The position numbers and the translations under genes were made by a program. A stretch of DNA of 52,168 nucleotides from Acidimicrobiia bacterium. GTDB taxonomy: Bacteria; Actinomycetota; Acidimicrobiia; Acidimicrobiales; SZUA-35. The notes under the pieces were generated by a model that saw only the letters and a list, made by a program, of their open reading frames with translations, was not told where the DNA came from and did not search any database. This document shows, piece after piece, positions 36,311 to 44,151 of this stretch. The stretch lies in assembly GCA_029863385.1 (NCBI GenBank), contig JAOTVU010000013.1:1-52168 (forward strand), written 5' to 3'. Position 1 is the stretch's first letter, and each line of letters starts with the position of its first letter.

Positions 36311-37206
36311 GTCACGTCCTGGGCGTCGACGATCTGCTCCAGCGCCTGACGGACCTCGCCGAGCGACGAACCCCAGGGAACGAAGGCCACCGACCCGCGG
36401 GTCTCGACGCCCTCCTCCCGGAGGCAGCAGCGACCGAGCAAGGGTGCAGTCGACGGCGCATCGTCGATGAACCGGCGGGGACAGATGTCGACCTGATGCT
36501 CGGCCTCCTCGAGGTAGAACCACTGGTGGATCTGCTGCGATCGCTGGCAGCCGAGCAGGGCCCAAGTCCTCCGGGCGGGCCGCTCATCGAGATAGGACAC
36601 CTCAATATCAGCGACGTCGACCCCACCCCCACGGCACGGGACGAGCACCGACCGGGCCGTCGGCTGCTCCTCGGCGAGCAGCGCCCGGCTGTCGATCAGC
36701 GTCGGCCGGAGGATGATGGGAGGCAAGTCCTCGGCGAGATCGAGGACCCGCCTGGCCTGGTCGACCAGCTTCGACGGCTCCGGGGGGACGATGTCGAGGA
36801 CCTCGATCTCGATCGGGGTCGGGTTCATCAGGAAGCTGATGTGCTCGTAGCGGCCCTCGACGATGACGCAACGGGCTTCGGGGTGTTCGGCTGCAACGGC
36901 CGCCAGATGGGAGCTGTTGCCGCAGTCGACCGCCGGGTCGGTGACCATGACGCACTCGTCGGCCCCGGCGATTGTTCTGGCCCCGACCGTGAGAGAGAAC
37001 AGCGCATCGTCGTCGGATCGGGCCAGCTCGACGAGGGCTTGACGGTCTCCGTTGCGGGCGACGACGAACCGGCTCCGCCGGTAGGCCTCGCGATCGGAGA
37101 AGTGCGTCCGGAGCTCGTCGGGATCGAGGCTCGCGACTGTCGCGGTCGTCACCTGCCGATATCGCGACGGCATGATGTTTGGAGCGTCGACGTCTAGGTC
37201 GAACAC
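36295..37206 (-). CDS. Protein of unknown function in the CoM-like operon
   Basis: 303 residues from a GTG at 37206 (ATG at 37173 also possible), overlapping the ComA-like gene by 13 bp. Conserved-looking cysteine segments: VTDPAVDCGNSSH, LVPCRGGGVDV, LLGCQRSQQIHQW, DICPRR and LGRCCLREEG, plus VPWGSSLGEVRQAL near the end. These could bind a metal or iron-sulfur cluster. I do not recognise the family with confidence. Its place between ComA-like and lyase genes makes it a candidate for the sulfoacrylate decarboxylation step of CoM synthesis, by exclusion only. Confidence 0.8.
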   Translation of the reverse strand: MFDLDVDAPNIMPSRYRQVTTATVASLDPDELRTHFSDREAYRRSRFVVARNGDRQALVELARSDDDALFSLTVGARTIAGADECVMVTDPAVDCGNSSHLAAVAAEHPEARCVIVEGRYEHISFLMNPTPIEIEVLDIVPPEPSKLVDQARRVLDLAEDLPPIILRPTLIDSRALLAEEQPTARSVLVPCRGGGVDVADIEVSYLDERPARRTWALLGCQRSQQIHQWFYLEEAEHQVDICPRRFIDDAPSTAPLLGRCCLREEGVETRGSVAFVPWGSSLGEVRQALEQIVDAQDVTWTHL

Positions 37207-38000
37207 TGGTCTTCCACGCGGTTCGACGACCAAACCATGGTGTCGGCCCGGAGGCCGAGTCGGAGCGCCTCGACGCTCGGCACCTCCCCGGCCGGGACGT
37301 TGCCGAGGCTGACGTTCGGACCGATGTGGCGGATGAGCCAGGCCTGCTGGGCCCGCAGCGGTGCCTCGTAGATCACCTGGGTCTCGGCGCTCAAGGTCTC
37401 CAGTGCGTCGACGAGCGAGGTGCGAACGTCGCCCTCGGAGTTGTACAGACCGACCGTCCCACTGTCGCGCCCTTCGGCGACGATCCAGCTCGCTCCGGCG
37501 TCGAGATCCCGGGCCGCCTCGTCGACCCAGACGTCGGGCTCGACGATCAGGTCGGGGTCCTTGCTGCCGATCTCGGAGAACACCTCGAAGCCCCGTCCTG
37601 CGGCGTCGGCGATGAGGTGACGCTTCGCCTCGGCCGGCATCCCGCTCGCCCCGTTGGAGATTTCGACGCACCCGAAGCCGCAGCGAGCCAACCAGTCGAG
37701 GTACTGCGTCGAGCAGCGTTGTAGCCAGCAGATCTCGGCCAGCGTGCCGCCGGGACAGGCCTTGACCCCCGCACGATCGAGAACCTTCAGCTTCTCCTCG
37801 ACCTGGCGATCGACGTAGGCCAGGCCGTAGCCGAATTTCCATACGTCGATGAGGTGACCGACGCCGTCGAGCGTCGCTTCGAACGCGTCGAGTGGGAGGC
37901 CCTTGTCGAGTACGTGGGTCAGGCCGGCGTTGCGGGGCTTGGTTGGTCGTTCGGGCAGGGACAGGAACGATGGCCGGTCGGGCCAGGGTCCAGCTTGCAT
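37194..38000 (-). CDS. comA: Phosphosulfolactate synthase-like (ComA family)
   Basis: 268 residues with an upstream GGAGGT site. ComA landmarks: TKPRNAGLTHVLDKGLP (K33), IDVWKFGYGLA (K55), CPGGTLAEICW, GCVEISNGASGMP, FSEIGSKDPD and VAEGRDSGTVGLYNSEGDV. The family joins sulfite to phosphoenolpyruvate, the first step of coenzyme M synthesis, using a TIM barrel and Mg. It is the first gene of a five-gene overlapping operon. Plant and bacterial relatives of unknown role exist, but the neighbours favour CoM. Confidence 0.9.
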   Translation of the reverse strand: MQAGPWPDRPSFLSLPERPTKPRNAGLTHVLDKGLPLDAFEATLDGVGHLIDVWKFGYGLAYVDRQVEEKLKVLDRAGVKACPGGTLAEICWLQRCSTQYLDWLARCGFGCVEISNGASGMPAEAKRHLIADAAGRGFEVFSEIGSKDPDLIVEPDVWVDEAARDLDAGASWIVAEGRDSGTVGLYNSEGDVRTSLVDALETLSAETQVIYEAPLRAQQAWLIRHIGPNVSLGNVPAGEVPSVEALRLGLRADTMVWSSNRVEDQCST

Positions 38001-38056
38001 CGCGACCTCCGGTCGACTGAGCGGCGCCCAGGTACAGCACCGACTAGCTTGATGAA

Positions 38057-38089
38057 ATCGGATAGGAGACGCCGCTTATCGTATCCGAT
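38057..38089. promoter_or_regulatory. Inverted repeat upstream of the CoM-like operon
   Basis: ATCGGATA (38057-38064) and TATCCGAT (38082-38089) form perfect 8-bp arms with a 17-bp spacer, 57-89 bp before the comA-like start. Size and position fit a dimeric repressor site or looped operator. The right half (CGTATCCGATAG) resembles other cluster motifs. Confidence 0.55.
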
Positions 38090-38107
38090 AGCCTCTGCCG
38101 GTGCGAG

Positions 38108-38911
38108 TCAAGCAGGGTCGTCCGGCCGGCACCCGCTGCCGGGGTTGGATACCGCAAGCCTGATGCCGGCGAGCATGGCAGCGCCGGTCGAGCCGCCGAT
38201 CGCCCGCACCCGCTCCTGAGCGAGGGCGAGCTCGTGCCATCGCCCGCGGCCGGCGATCCAGAGCAGGTCGTGGAGCTCGGCGACGCTCTCGCCGACGGCC
38301 GCCCACCGAAGGAACGCCCTGCTCAGGATCGTCGTCGGTGCAGTCGCGGCGAGATCGACCAGATCCGGCCGCTGCCGCTCGACCATGGCCCACACGAGGA
38401 AGGCGCCGGCGAGCACGTCGTCGCCCTCCGGGGTCAGTCCCCGCCCCCGGCCGGCGACCAGGTCGCGAACGCGGCGCCGATCACCCCGCCGGGCGGCCGC
38501 CTCGACCACGGGCCACATCGCCCGCAGGTCGGGAGGGGCCGGAGCTTCGATGTGCTCGAGGAGGCCGAGGCCGGCCGACGATACCGGCAACGTCGGGGCA
38601 TAGCGCCTGCTCGTTCCGGTGGCCAGCTCCCACTCGAAGCCGACGATCGCTCGCCCGTCGACGATCCGCACCTTGGTCCCGACGGCGGGAGCGGGGATCG
38701 AGCCCTCGATGCGGATGTACAGCGGCCCGTCCGACACGGCATCGCCGACCACGGCGATGACCCGATTGTCGGTGGCGAGGTAGAACCCGTGCCGGAAGTC
38801 GTCCTGCACGACAGCGGTCTGCGTCGACACCAGGAACTCGAGCGCTCCACGACCGATCGAACCGGCGCGGAGCCGCAGACGGCTTCGATCGTCGGCCGGG
38901 GCGTCGCTCAC
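38108..38911 (-). CDS. allH: DUF2877 protein, oxamate carbamoyltransferase subunit AllH-like
   Basis: 267 residues from a GTG. The key DUF2877 motif RGLTPEGDDVLAGAFLVWA lies near residue 160, and SRAFLRWAAVGESVAELHDLLW follows. AllH (YlbF) is one of three subunits of oxamate carbamoyltransferase with AllF/FdrA and AllG. AllG is encoded upstream on the same strand and FdrA is at 45.1 kb. A strong hairpin group fills the 103 bp upstream and could set subunit ratio. Confidence 0.85.
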   Translation of the reverse strand: MSDAPADDRSRLRLRAGSIGRGALEFLVSTQTAVVQDDFRHGFYLATDNRVIAVVGDAVSDGPLYIRIEGSIPAPAVGTKVRIVDGRAIVGFEWELATGTSRRYAPTLPVSSAGLGLLEHIEAPAPPDLRAMWPVVEAAARRGDRRRVRDLVAGRGRGLTPEGDDVLAGAFLVWAMVERQRPDLVDLAATAPTTILSRAFLRWAAVGESVAELHDLLWIAGRGRWHELALAQERVRAIGGSTGAAMLAGIRLAVSNPGSGCRPDDPA

Positions 38912-38917
38912 CTAGGT

Positions 38918-38996
38918 GCGCCGGGACGGTGCCCGGCGCCTCGAGTTTCGGCTATCGGGGGCCGAAACTCTCGAACTTGACGCAATGTTGAGAGTT
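38918..38996 (-). promoter_or_regulatory. Cluster of hairpins between allG- and allH-like genes
   Basis: GCGCCGGG/CCCGGCGC (38918-38925 and 38932-38939) and GAGTTTCGGC/GCCGAAACTC (38943-38952 and 38961-38970) are perfect stems. AACTCTC/GAGAGTT (38966-38972 and 38990-38996) shares bases with the second stem, so the two cannot form together. This looks like an attenuator or processing site. No U-run follows. Confidence 0.5.
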
Positions 38997-39014
38997 CCGG
39001 CCATTGAGTACCAC

Positions 39015-40463
39015 CTAGCGGAGCCGGGCGGAGAGGTCGAGGACGGCATCGACGAAGCACTCGATCGGCGCCCAGGCGACACCGGCCCCGATCTGCCCGC
39101 TGCCGTCACTCACGTGCACGATGCCGGTGTTGACGGCCGGAGTGATGCCGGACTCCACAACCAGTCGAGCGTCGACGCCGACCGGCGTTCCGACGTTGTC
39201 GAGGATCGGCAGCCGGAACCGCGGGCTCTCGCCGGCACAGATCTTCTGCATGTTCCTGGTGGCCCGGATGGCGTCGCTCATCCGGCCGCCGAGGAACCCG
39301 GCGACGGCTGGCGAGTTGGCAGCGGCAGGACCCCCCAGGCCCACCAGCTCGAGCACGGCACTGTCGCCGATGTCGGGTGCGCTCGTTTCTGGCCCCTGAT
39401 CGGGATAGTAGAGCGCATCCTGCACCTGGGGCGACGGTGCGAGGAACCAACTCGACTCGGAGCCCGACAGCCGGACGCCGTAGGTGGTGCCGTTGCGGGC
39501 CATCGTCGTCACGATGCTGGAATCCTCGACCTCACCCGCCCAGAGGACAAGCGTCTTCGCCGCCGCCATCGCGACGTTGAGGAACATGAGGTGGTTCCCG
39601 CTGAGGTACGACGCGACGTCGGGGGCGTCGGTGCGAGAGGATCGAACGAGGTACGGGAGCAGGTCCCTCAGGAAGAGGTTGGTTGTCGCCTGGACCCGCA
39701 TGTGCACGTCGTCGCCCATCGTGACGCCTTGCGCTGCCAGGGAGAACACGTCGACGGGCCCGAGGCCGGCCAGGGCCTCGGCAACAACCGGCCCGACGGC
39801 GTCGCGGAGGAATGTCAGCCGTTCGACGGCGGAATCGGTCTCGACCCCGAACCAGGCGACCTCACCGGAACCCTGGTTGAGGCTCGAATACGCCTGAACA
39901 CCCCCCTTCTCGTTCTCGACGACGTAGACGGGTGCGCTGGGACCGATGGCGCTTGCCATCGGCACGACCGTCGAGTGCTCGTTGGCCGGCCGGAGTCGCA
40001 CGTCGCCGGCGACGACCATCTCGGTCGCCCGATCCCGGGTCTCGGCCCAGCCTTCGGCGAGCACGGCGGCGCGGACCGACCGCTGGAGGGGATCGCACAT
40101 GTCGTGCCAGGAGATCGCAGGCCCGCAATGGAGGACCGTTCGGTCGTCGATGCCAGGAACGACGTCGGCTGCCGACTCGATGCCGGCGAGCATGGGCACG
40201 CCGTCGTTGAGGCGGCGAACGACCTCGGCGTTGGCCGCTTCGACCTTGGCACTGGCCGGACCGGCGAGGTGGGTGAGGGCGGCGACGACCTCGGGCTCAC
40301 CGCCACCGGGAATCCGCCACTCGACGTCGGTGACCGTCGTGCCCTGATCGCGGAGCGCGGCGCTGAACATCGGGAGGCCGATGTTGATCACGTCGACCTC
40401 GGTCGGCAGCTCGACGAGGGGTGGGGTGTCGGAGTGCGCTTCACGAACAACGTCGGGGGCCAT
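39015..40463 (-). CDS. allG: DUF1116 protein, oxamate carbamoyltransferase subunit AllG-like
   Basis: 482 residues. VDVINIGLPMFSAALRDQG, VVPMASAIGPSAPVYVVENE, VTMGDDVHMRVQATTNLFLRDL and AGVAWAPIECFVDAVLDL are DUF1116 (YlbE/AllG) landmarks. The ATG at 40463 is chosen because GGAGGAG lies five bases upstream; the frame to 40478 lacks such a site. With AllH and FdrA it should form a carbamoyltransferase that interconverts carbamoyl phosphate and a carbamoylated amide. Divergent from the AIR-synthase-like gene. Confidence 0.88.
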   Translation of the reverse strand: MAPDVVREAHSDTPPLVELPTEVDVINIGLPMFSAALRDQGTTVTDVEWRIPGGGEPEVVAALTHLAGPASAKVEAANAEVVRRLNDGVPMLAGIESAADVVPGIDDRTVLHCGPAISWHDMCDPLQRSVRAAVLAEGWAETRDRATEMVVAGDVRLRPANEHSTVVPMASAIGPSAPVYVVENEKGGVQAYSSLNQGSGEVAWFGVETDSAVERLTFLRDAVGPVVAEALAGLGPVDVFSLAAQGVTMGDDVHMRVQATTNLFLRDLLPYLVRSSRTDAPDVASYLSGNHLMFLNVAMAAAKTLVLWAGEVEDSSIVTTMARNGTTYGVRLSGSESSWFLAPSPQVQDALYYPDQGPETSAPDIGDSAVLELVGLGGPAAANSPAVAGFLGGRMSDAIRATRNMQKICAGESPRFRLPILDNVGTPVGVDARLVVESGITPAVNTGIVHVSDGSGQIGAGVAWAPIECFVDAVLDLSARLR

Positions 40464-40508
40464 GATCTCCTCCGTCAATGATTCTGTTTCTCGACCGACA
40501 GAACATAT

Positions 40509-40526
40509 CCACTATACGATATGGCC
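40509..40526 (+). promoter_or_regulatory. Leaderless promoter overlapping cluster motif
   Basis: CCACTATACGATATGGCC. TACGAT (40515-40520) is 6 nt before the ATG at 40527, the same spacing as in the toxin-antitoxin promoters. The core ACTATACGA repeats the motif seen at 31636 and upstream of cbtB. Confidence 0.6.
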
Positions 40527-41519
40527 ATGGTAGGAGCACCCCAGGAGACGGCGCTCGATCTCGCATCCTTGCGTGCGTCGTTACGAGCCCATACCGGGCT
40601 GACCGGCAAGGCGCCGATCGGCCTGATCGCCGACTTTCTCGATACGAGCGACCCCATCACGGGGCCGGGTGATGACGGTGCCATCGTAGCCGTGGGCGCC
40701 GGGCAACAGGGCAGCCGGCAGGTCGTCGTTTGCGGCGAGGCCCTTTTTCCGCCGTTCGTGGCGGCCGACCCGTATGGAGCCGGCGTTGCGGCGGTGCTCG
40801 CCAATGTCAACGACGTCGCCGCGATGGGCGGCGTGCCGCTGGCCATCGTCAACACCGTCGTCGGGCCGCCCGATCTGGCGGAGGAGATCATGCGGGGAAT
40901 GCGCGACGCCTCGGAGATCTACGAGGTCCCGATCGTCGGCGGGCACCTGACCCCTTCCGATGGCGATGTCGCTCTGTCCGCATTCGCCATTGGCGAGGTG
41001 ACGGACGTGCTCTCGATGGCCAACGTCACACCGGGACAGGCTCTCGTCTTCGTGTGCAGCCTCGATGGCCAGATGCGAACGGACTTTCCCTTCTTCACGT
41101 CCCTGGACAACCAGGCGCCTCGCCTCGCCCGGGACATCCGGCTGCTCGATCAGGCCGCGCGGAGTGGCCTTGCCGTCGCCGCGAAGGATGTGAGCATGGC
41201 AGGACCGATCGGCTCGCTCGCCATGTTGCTCGAGTACACGAAGCGCGGTGCCCGGATCGATCTCGACCGCCTGCCGGCCCCCGGCGACACCAACCTCGGC
41301 CGGTGGCTCGTCTGCTTCCCGACCTACGCCTTCTGGCTGGCCGTCCCTGCTGACGCCGTCGATGCGTGCTGTGCGCTGTTTCGGGAGCACGATCTCGAAG
41401 CGGAGGCGGTCGGCGTCGTCGACGACGGCACGACGCTGTCGCTCACAGCCGGTGGCGACGTCGTTGACTTCATGGATCTGGCGTCCGAGGCGATCACCGG
41501 CCTCTGGCTCCATCGCTAG
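40527..41519 (+). CDS. AIR synthase-like protein, Sll0787 family (Nit1C marker)
   Basis: About 330 residues. GPGDDGAIVAVGAG is the PurM-type ATP/Mg loop; NVNDVAAMGGVPLAIVNTVVG, VGGHLTPSDGDVALSAFAIG and KDVSMAGPIGSLAMLLE are typical of the Sll0787 AIR-synthase-like family found in Nit1C clusters. It probably phosphorylates a substrate to activate an amide or acid, but its reaction is unknown. The second ATG (40527) is preferred over 40521, since TACGAT abuts the first. The stop overlaps the converging GNAT stop. Confidence 0.88.
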   Translation: MVGAPQETALDLASLRASLRAHTGLTGKAPIGLIADFLDTSDPITGPGDDGAIVAVGAGQQGSRQVVVCGEALFPPFVAADPYGAGVAAVLANVNDVAAMGGVPLAIVNTVVGPPDLAEEIMRGMRDASEIYEVPIVGGHLTPSDGDVALSAFAIGEVTDVLSMANVTPGQALVFVCSLDGQMRTDFPFFTSLDNQAPRLARDIRLLDQAARSGLAVAAKDVSMAGPIGSLAMLLEYTKRGARIDLDRLPAPGDTNLGRWLVCFPTYAFWLAVPADAVDACCALFREHDLEAEAVGVVDDGTTLSLTAGGDVVDFMDLASEAITGLWLHR

Positions 41520-42091
41520 TGCCTGATACCCATCCCCTCAGCGGCTAGCTCGGTCGCCGCCAGGAGCGGACTCGGGTCGTAGCGGTTTGCAGGGAGCTCG
41601 AGGTAGGCGTCTGGGGGCACCTGCCGAACGTCGAGCGCCGCTGCAGTCGACAGGTCGAAGACCATCGGCTGGTGGGGCAGGCCGAAGTAGGCGAGCTCCT
41701 GACCGCACCGCTTCCAGCCGATTCGTTCGAAGAACCGGACGTTCTGCACCTGGACCAACGCGCCCATCGATCGCCCGCCGAGCGACGCCGCCGTCGAGAC
41801 GGCGTGGTGGACGAGGCGAGCACCGACCGTCGTCGCCCGGTGCTGGGGGAGTACGGCCAGCCGGTCGCCCTTCCACCCGCCGTCGTCGTCGGTGCGGTAG
41901 AGGCGCACGGTGCCGGCGACACCGGAGTCTCGGCAGGCGACCACGTGTACCGTCCCCTGCTCCCGGTCCCACTCGTCGATGTCGGTCAGTGGGATGATCT
42001 GCTGCTCCTCCACGAACACCCGGTGCCGTATCGAGAAGTGCCAGCTCTTGTCATGAGCCGACCGCGCATTCCAGCAGACGATCCGACTCAT
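41516..42091 (-). CDS. GNAT acetyltransferase, MSMEG_0567/Sll0786 family (Nit1C marker)
   Basis: 191 residues. RHRVFVEEQQIIPLTDIDEWD, AGTVRLYRTDDDG and QHRATTVGARLVHHAV (acetyl-CoA loop) form the GNAT fold; VQNVRFFERIGWKRCGQELAYFG and LPHQPMVFDL match the nitrogen-starvation GNAT family that accompanies Nit1. In mycobacteria it is fused to the AIR-like domain, here encoded separately next door. Seven bases after the radical SAM gene, so one operon. Substrate unknown. Confidence 0.88.
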   Translation of the reverse strand: MSRIVCWNARSAHDKSWHFSIRHRVFVEEQQIIPLTDIDEWDREQGTVHVVACRDSGVAGTVRLYRTDDDGGWKGDRLAVLPQHRATTVGARLVHHAVSTAASLGGRSMGALVQVQNVRFFERIGWKRCGQELAYFGLPHQPMVFDLSTAAALDVRQVPPDAYLELPANRYDPSPLLAATELAAEGMGIRH

Positions 42092-42098
42092 CGCTACC

Positions 42099-43262
42099 CT
42101 ACACCGGGCGCACGGGGATGAGCCGGCGAGACTCGCCGAGCTTCAGCGCCTGCTCCAGCGCGCCGACGGGCGAGCAGGCCTGACAGCGGGCGCAGCCGGC
42201 GCTGACCTTGTCGGCGGTGAGGCCACGCGCGACGAGGTAGGGGGCGACGCTCCTCGCCACCCGGTCGACGTAGTCGGCCGGCGGGGGGCTGGCGTCGCCG
42301 AGCAGCGACCCGGGCACCGGTCGGAGCGGGACCACGAAGGGATAGACACCGATGTCGGCCGCCCGCTGGCAGCCCTCAATGATGAGGTCGGGGTCCTCAC
42401 CCATGCCGAGGATGACGTAGGTTGACACCTGTCCTTCGCCGAACCGCTCGACGGCGTACTCCCACGTCTCGAAGTAGCGGTCGATGCCCGTCCGGTACTT
42501 GGGCGGCGCGATCCGAGCGAGCACCTTTGGATCGAAGGTCTCGATGTGGATGCCGACCGAGTCGATTCCCCGGTCGGCGACCTGGTCGATGACGGCGAGG
42601 TCGTCCGGTGGTTCGAACTGCACCTCGACGGGCAGCCCGGAGGCCTCCTTCACCGCCTGCCCACATTTGGAGATGTAGAGCGCTCCCTTGTCGGCGCCGT
42701 AGGTCGACCCGGTTGTGAGTGTTACGTCGACGGCGCCGTCGAGCTCCTTGGCCGCCACCGCCACCTCCGCCAGGTGGTTGGGGCGCTTCACCGCCACCGT
42801 GTGGCCGGAGTCGAGGGAGAGGCCGATGCCACAGAAGTGGCACTGGTCCTCGTTGCCCCAGTAGGCGCAAGTCTGCAGGACGGTGCTGGCGAGCGAGTCG
42901 AGATGGAGCAGTGCGAGCTGCCAGTACGGGATGCCGTCGTCGGTCGTGAGGTCGTAGTAGCGAGGACGGTCGGCCGGGGCGGCGTCGGCCAGACGTCGAC
43001 CGTCGGCGTAGATCCCGAAGCCGCCGTCGTCATCGGCCCGGAGCGTGTAGGGCGTTCCGGTGACGAAGTCGGCGTCGACCGGGACGGTCACGGCCGTTCC
43101 CTCGACCCAGATCATGCCGGCGTCGGACGGGCCGGCACCGCCGGGACGCTTCTCGAGGGCGGTCTCGACCTTCAAACCCCGGCTCTGGAGATCGATGATC
43201 AGGCTCGCGAGTCGTTCCTGGTCAGCAGCGTCGTCGATACCTGTCGTTGGCGTTCCGACCAT
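42099..43262 (-). CDS. Radical SAM protein, MSMEG_0568 family (Nit1C marker)
   Basis: 387 residues. The cluster cysteines are C132-x8-C141-x2-C144 (TCAYWGNEDQCHFCGIG), an expanded spacing compared with CX3CX2C. LTTGSTYGADKG, VEVQFEPPDD, VGIHIETFDP and STYVILGMGEDPD follow the barrel. A C-terminal CARCQACSP may hold an auxiliary cluster. This matches the Nit1C radical SAM family, whose product is not known to me. Operon with the GNAT gene. Confidence 0.9.
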   Translation of the reverse strand: MVGTPTTGIDDAADQERLASLIIDLQSRGLKVETALEKRPGGAGPSDAGMIWVEGTAVTVPVDADFVTGTPYTLRADDDGGFGIYADGRRLADAAPADRPRYYDLTTDDGIPYWQLALLHLDSLASTVLQTCAYWGNEDQCHFCGIGLSLDSGHTVAVKRPNHLAEVAVAAKELDGAVDVTLTTGSTYGADKGALYISKCGQAVKEASGLPVEVQFEPPDDLAVIDQVADRGIDSVGIHIETFDPKVLARIAPPKYRTGIDRYFETWEYAVERFGEGQVSTYVILGMGEDPDLIIEGCQRAADIGVYPFVVPLRPVPGSLLGDASPPPADYVDRVARSVAPYLVARGLTADKVSAGCARCQACSPVGALEQALKLGESRRLIPVRPV

Positions 43263-43355
43263 GTTTCTCCCCTCGGTCTGGGCGTATCCATTCTTATCAT
43301 GACGGGCGCCAAGTCGTCTACTAAAGGAAACGCGGGGATCGGCGGTGCGATCGGC

Positions 43356-44033
43356 TCAACCTTCGGATCCGCCGGCGGCCCGGTCGAGGATCAAGGCCCG
43401 CATGGCGGCGGCGTTCTCCTCGAACGTACCGACGTCTGTCGTTTCCCGATCGTCCATTCCGGGAACGTCGATGTTGACGACGTCGACACCGTCGGCGTCC
43501 ATCTCGATCACCGACACGACGTAGTTCGGCCTGGCCGTCGACGGATCCTGCTCGACGGTCGACACCAGTGCGAGGCATGTCGCCAGGTGGAACTCGATCG
43601 ACTGGTAGGGATCGGCGAGCCCTCGCTCGATGTCGCCTCGTCGATGGAGGACGGCCCACTCGCTGCTCTCATCCCTCGCGGCCTCGACACGCTGCCGTCG
43701 GTCGGCCCGCTCCAGCTGGGCCGCCAACTCACGATCGCGGAGGGCGAATGCGGCGCCGAGCACATCGTCGGCCGCGAGCCTGGACGGCATCGCAAACCCG
43801 CTCTGCGCCTCGGCGGCGGCCAGCGCGTCGGCTCGGTTCGTCCATCGCCGGCTGAGATCGTCATGGCTCGCAACATCGGCGAGCACGTCGGCCAGGCTGC
43901 GAACGAGGGGCACGGCGGCCTGGTAGAGGTCGGTGGCCGTCGTCGCCAGCGGATACAGCCGCTGCTCCGAGATCGACCAGACAGCCCTCAGCTCAGCGAT
44001 GGAGCGATCGGTTTCGCCACCGGGTTCGGCCAC
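43356..44033 (-). CDS. Conserved-looking hypothetical protein
   Basis: 225 residues from a GTG with GAGGAGGT upstream. The N-terminal two thirds are predicted helical and rich in Ala, Arg and Glu (ISEQRLYPLATTATDLYQAA, ADDVLGAAFALRDRELAAQ). The C-terminal third is beta-like (YVVSVIEMDADGVDVVNIDVPG). No signal peptide, cofactor motif or membrane segment. I do not recognise it. It is divergent from the carbamate kinase operon and may belong to the pathway or regulate it. Confidence 0.75.
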   Translation of the reverse strand: MAEPGGETDRSIAELRAVWSISEQRLYPLATTATDLYQAAVPLVRSLADVLADVASHDDLSRRWTNRADALAAAEAQSGFAMPSRLAADDVLGAAFALRDRELAAQLERADRRQRVEAARDESSEWAVLHRRGDIERGLADPYQSIEFHLATCLALVSTVEQDPSTARPNYVVSVIEMDADGVDVVNIDVPGMDDRETTDVGTFEENAAAMRALILDRAAGGSEG

Positions 44034-44097
44034 TGCACACCTCCTCGTCCGCCCCGAACCAGCACGCTCGGGCTTGTCATGCTGTCACGCCATCTTT

Positions 44098-44127
44098 ACT
44101 ATAGGAAAAGCTCATATGCTATGCGAT
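44098..44127. promoter_or_regulatory. Candidate operator/promoter of the carbamate kinase operon
   Basis: ACTATAGGAAAAG (44098-44110) and CTATGCGAT (44119-44127) surround the palindrome CATATG. Both resemble the ACTATACGA motif seen elsewhere in the cluster. It lies between divergent genes at 44033 and 44152. Confidence 0.4.
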
Positions 44128-44151
44128 GATGCTCGGCCGAAGAGAGTCTGC

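Noticed and set aside
38916..40481. 521-codon plus-strand open frame
   Set aside because: It is opposite the AllG-like gene and has no recognisable domain.
42546..44129. 527-codon plus-strand open frame
   Set aside because: It is antisense to the radical SAM and the unknown 225-residue gene; the translation shows no domain.
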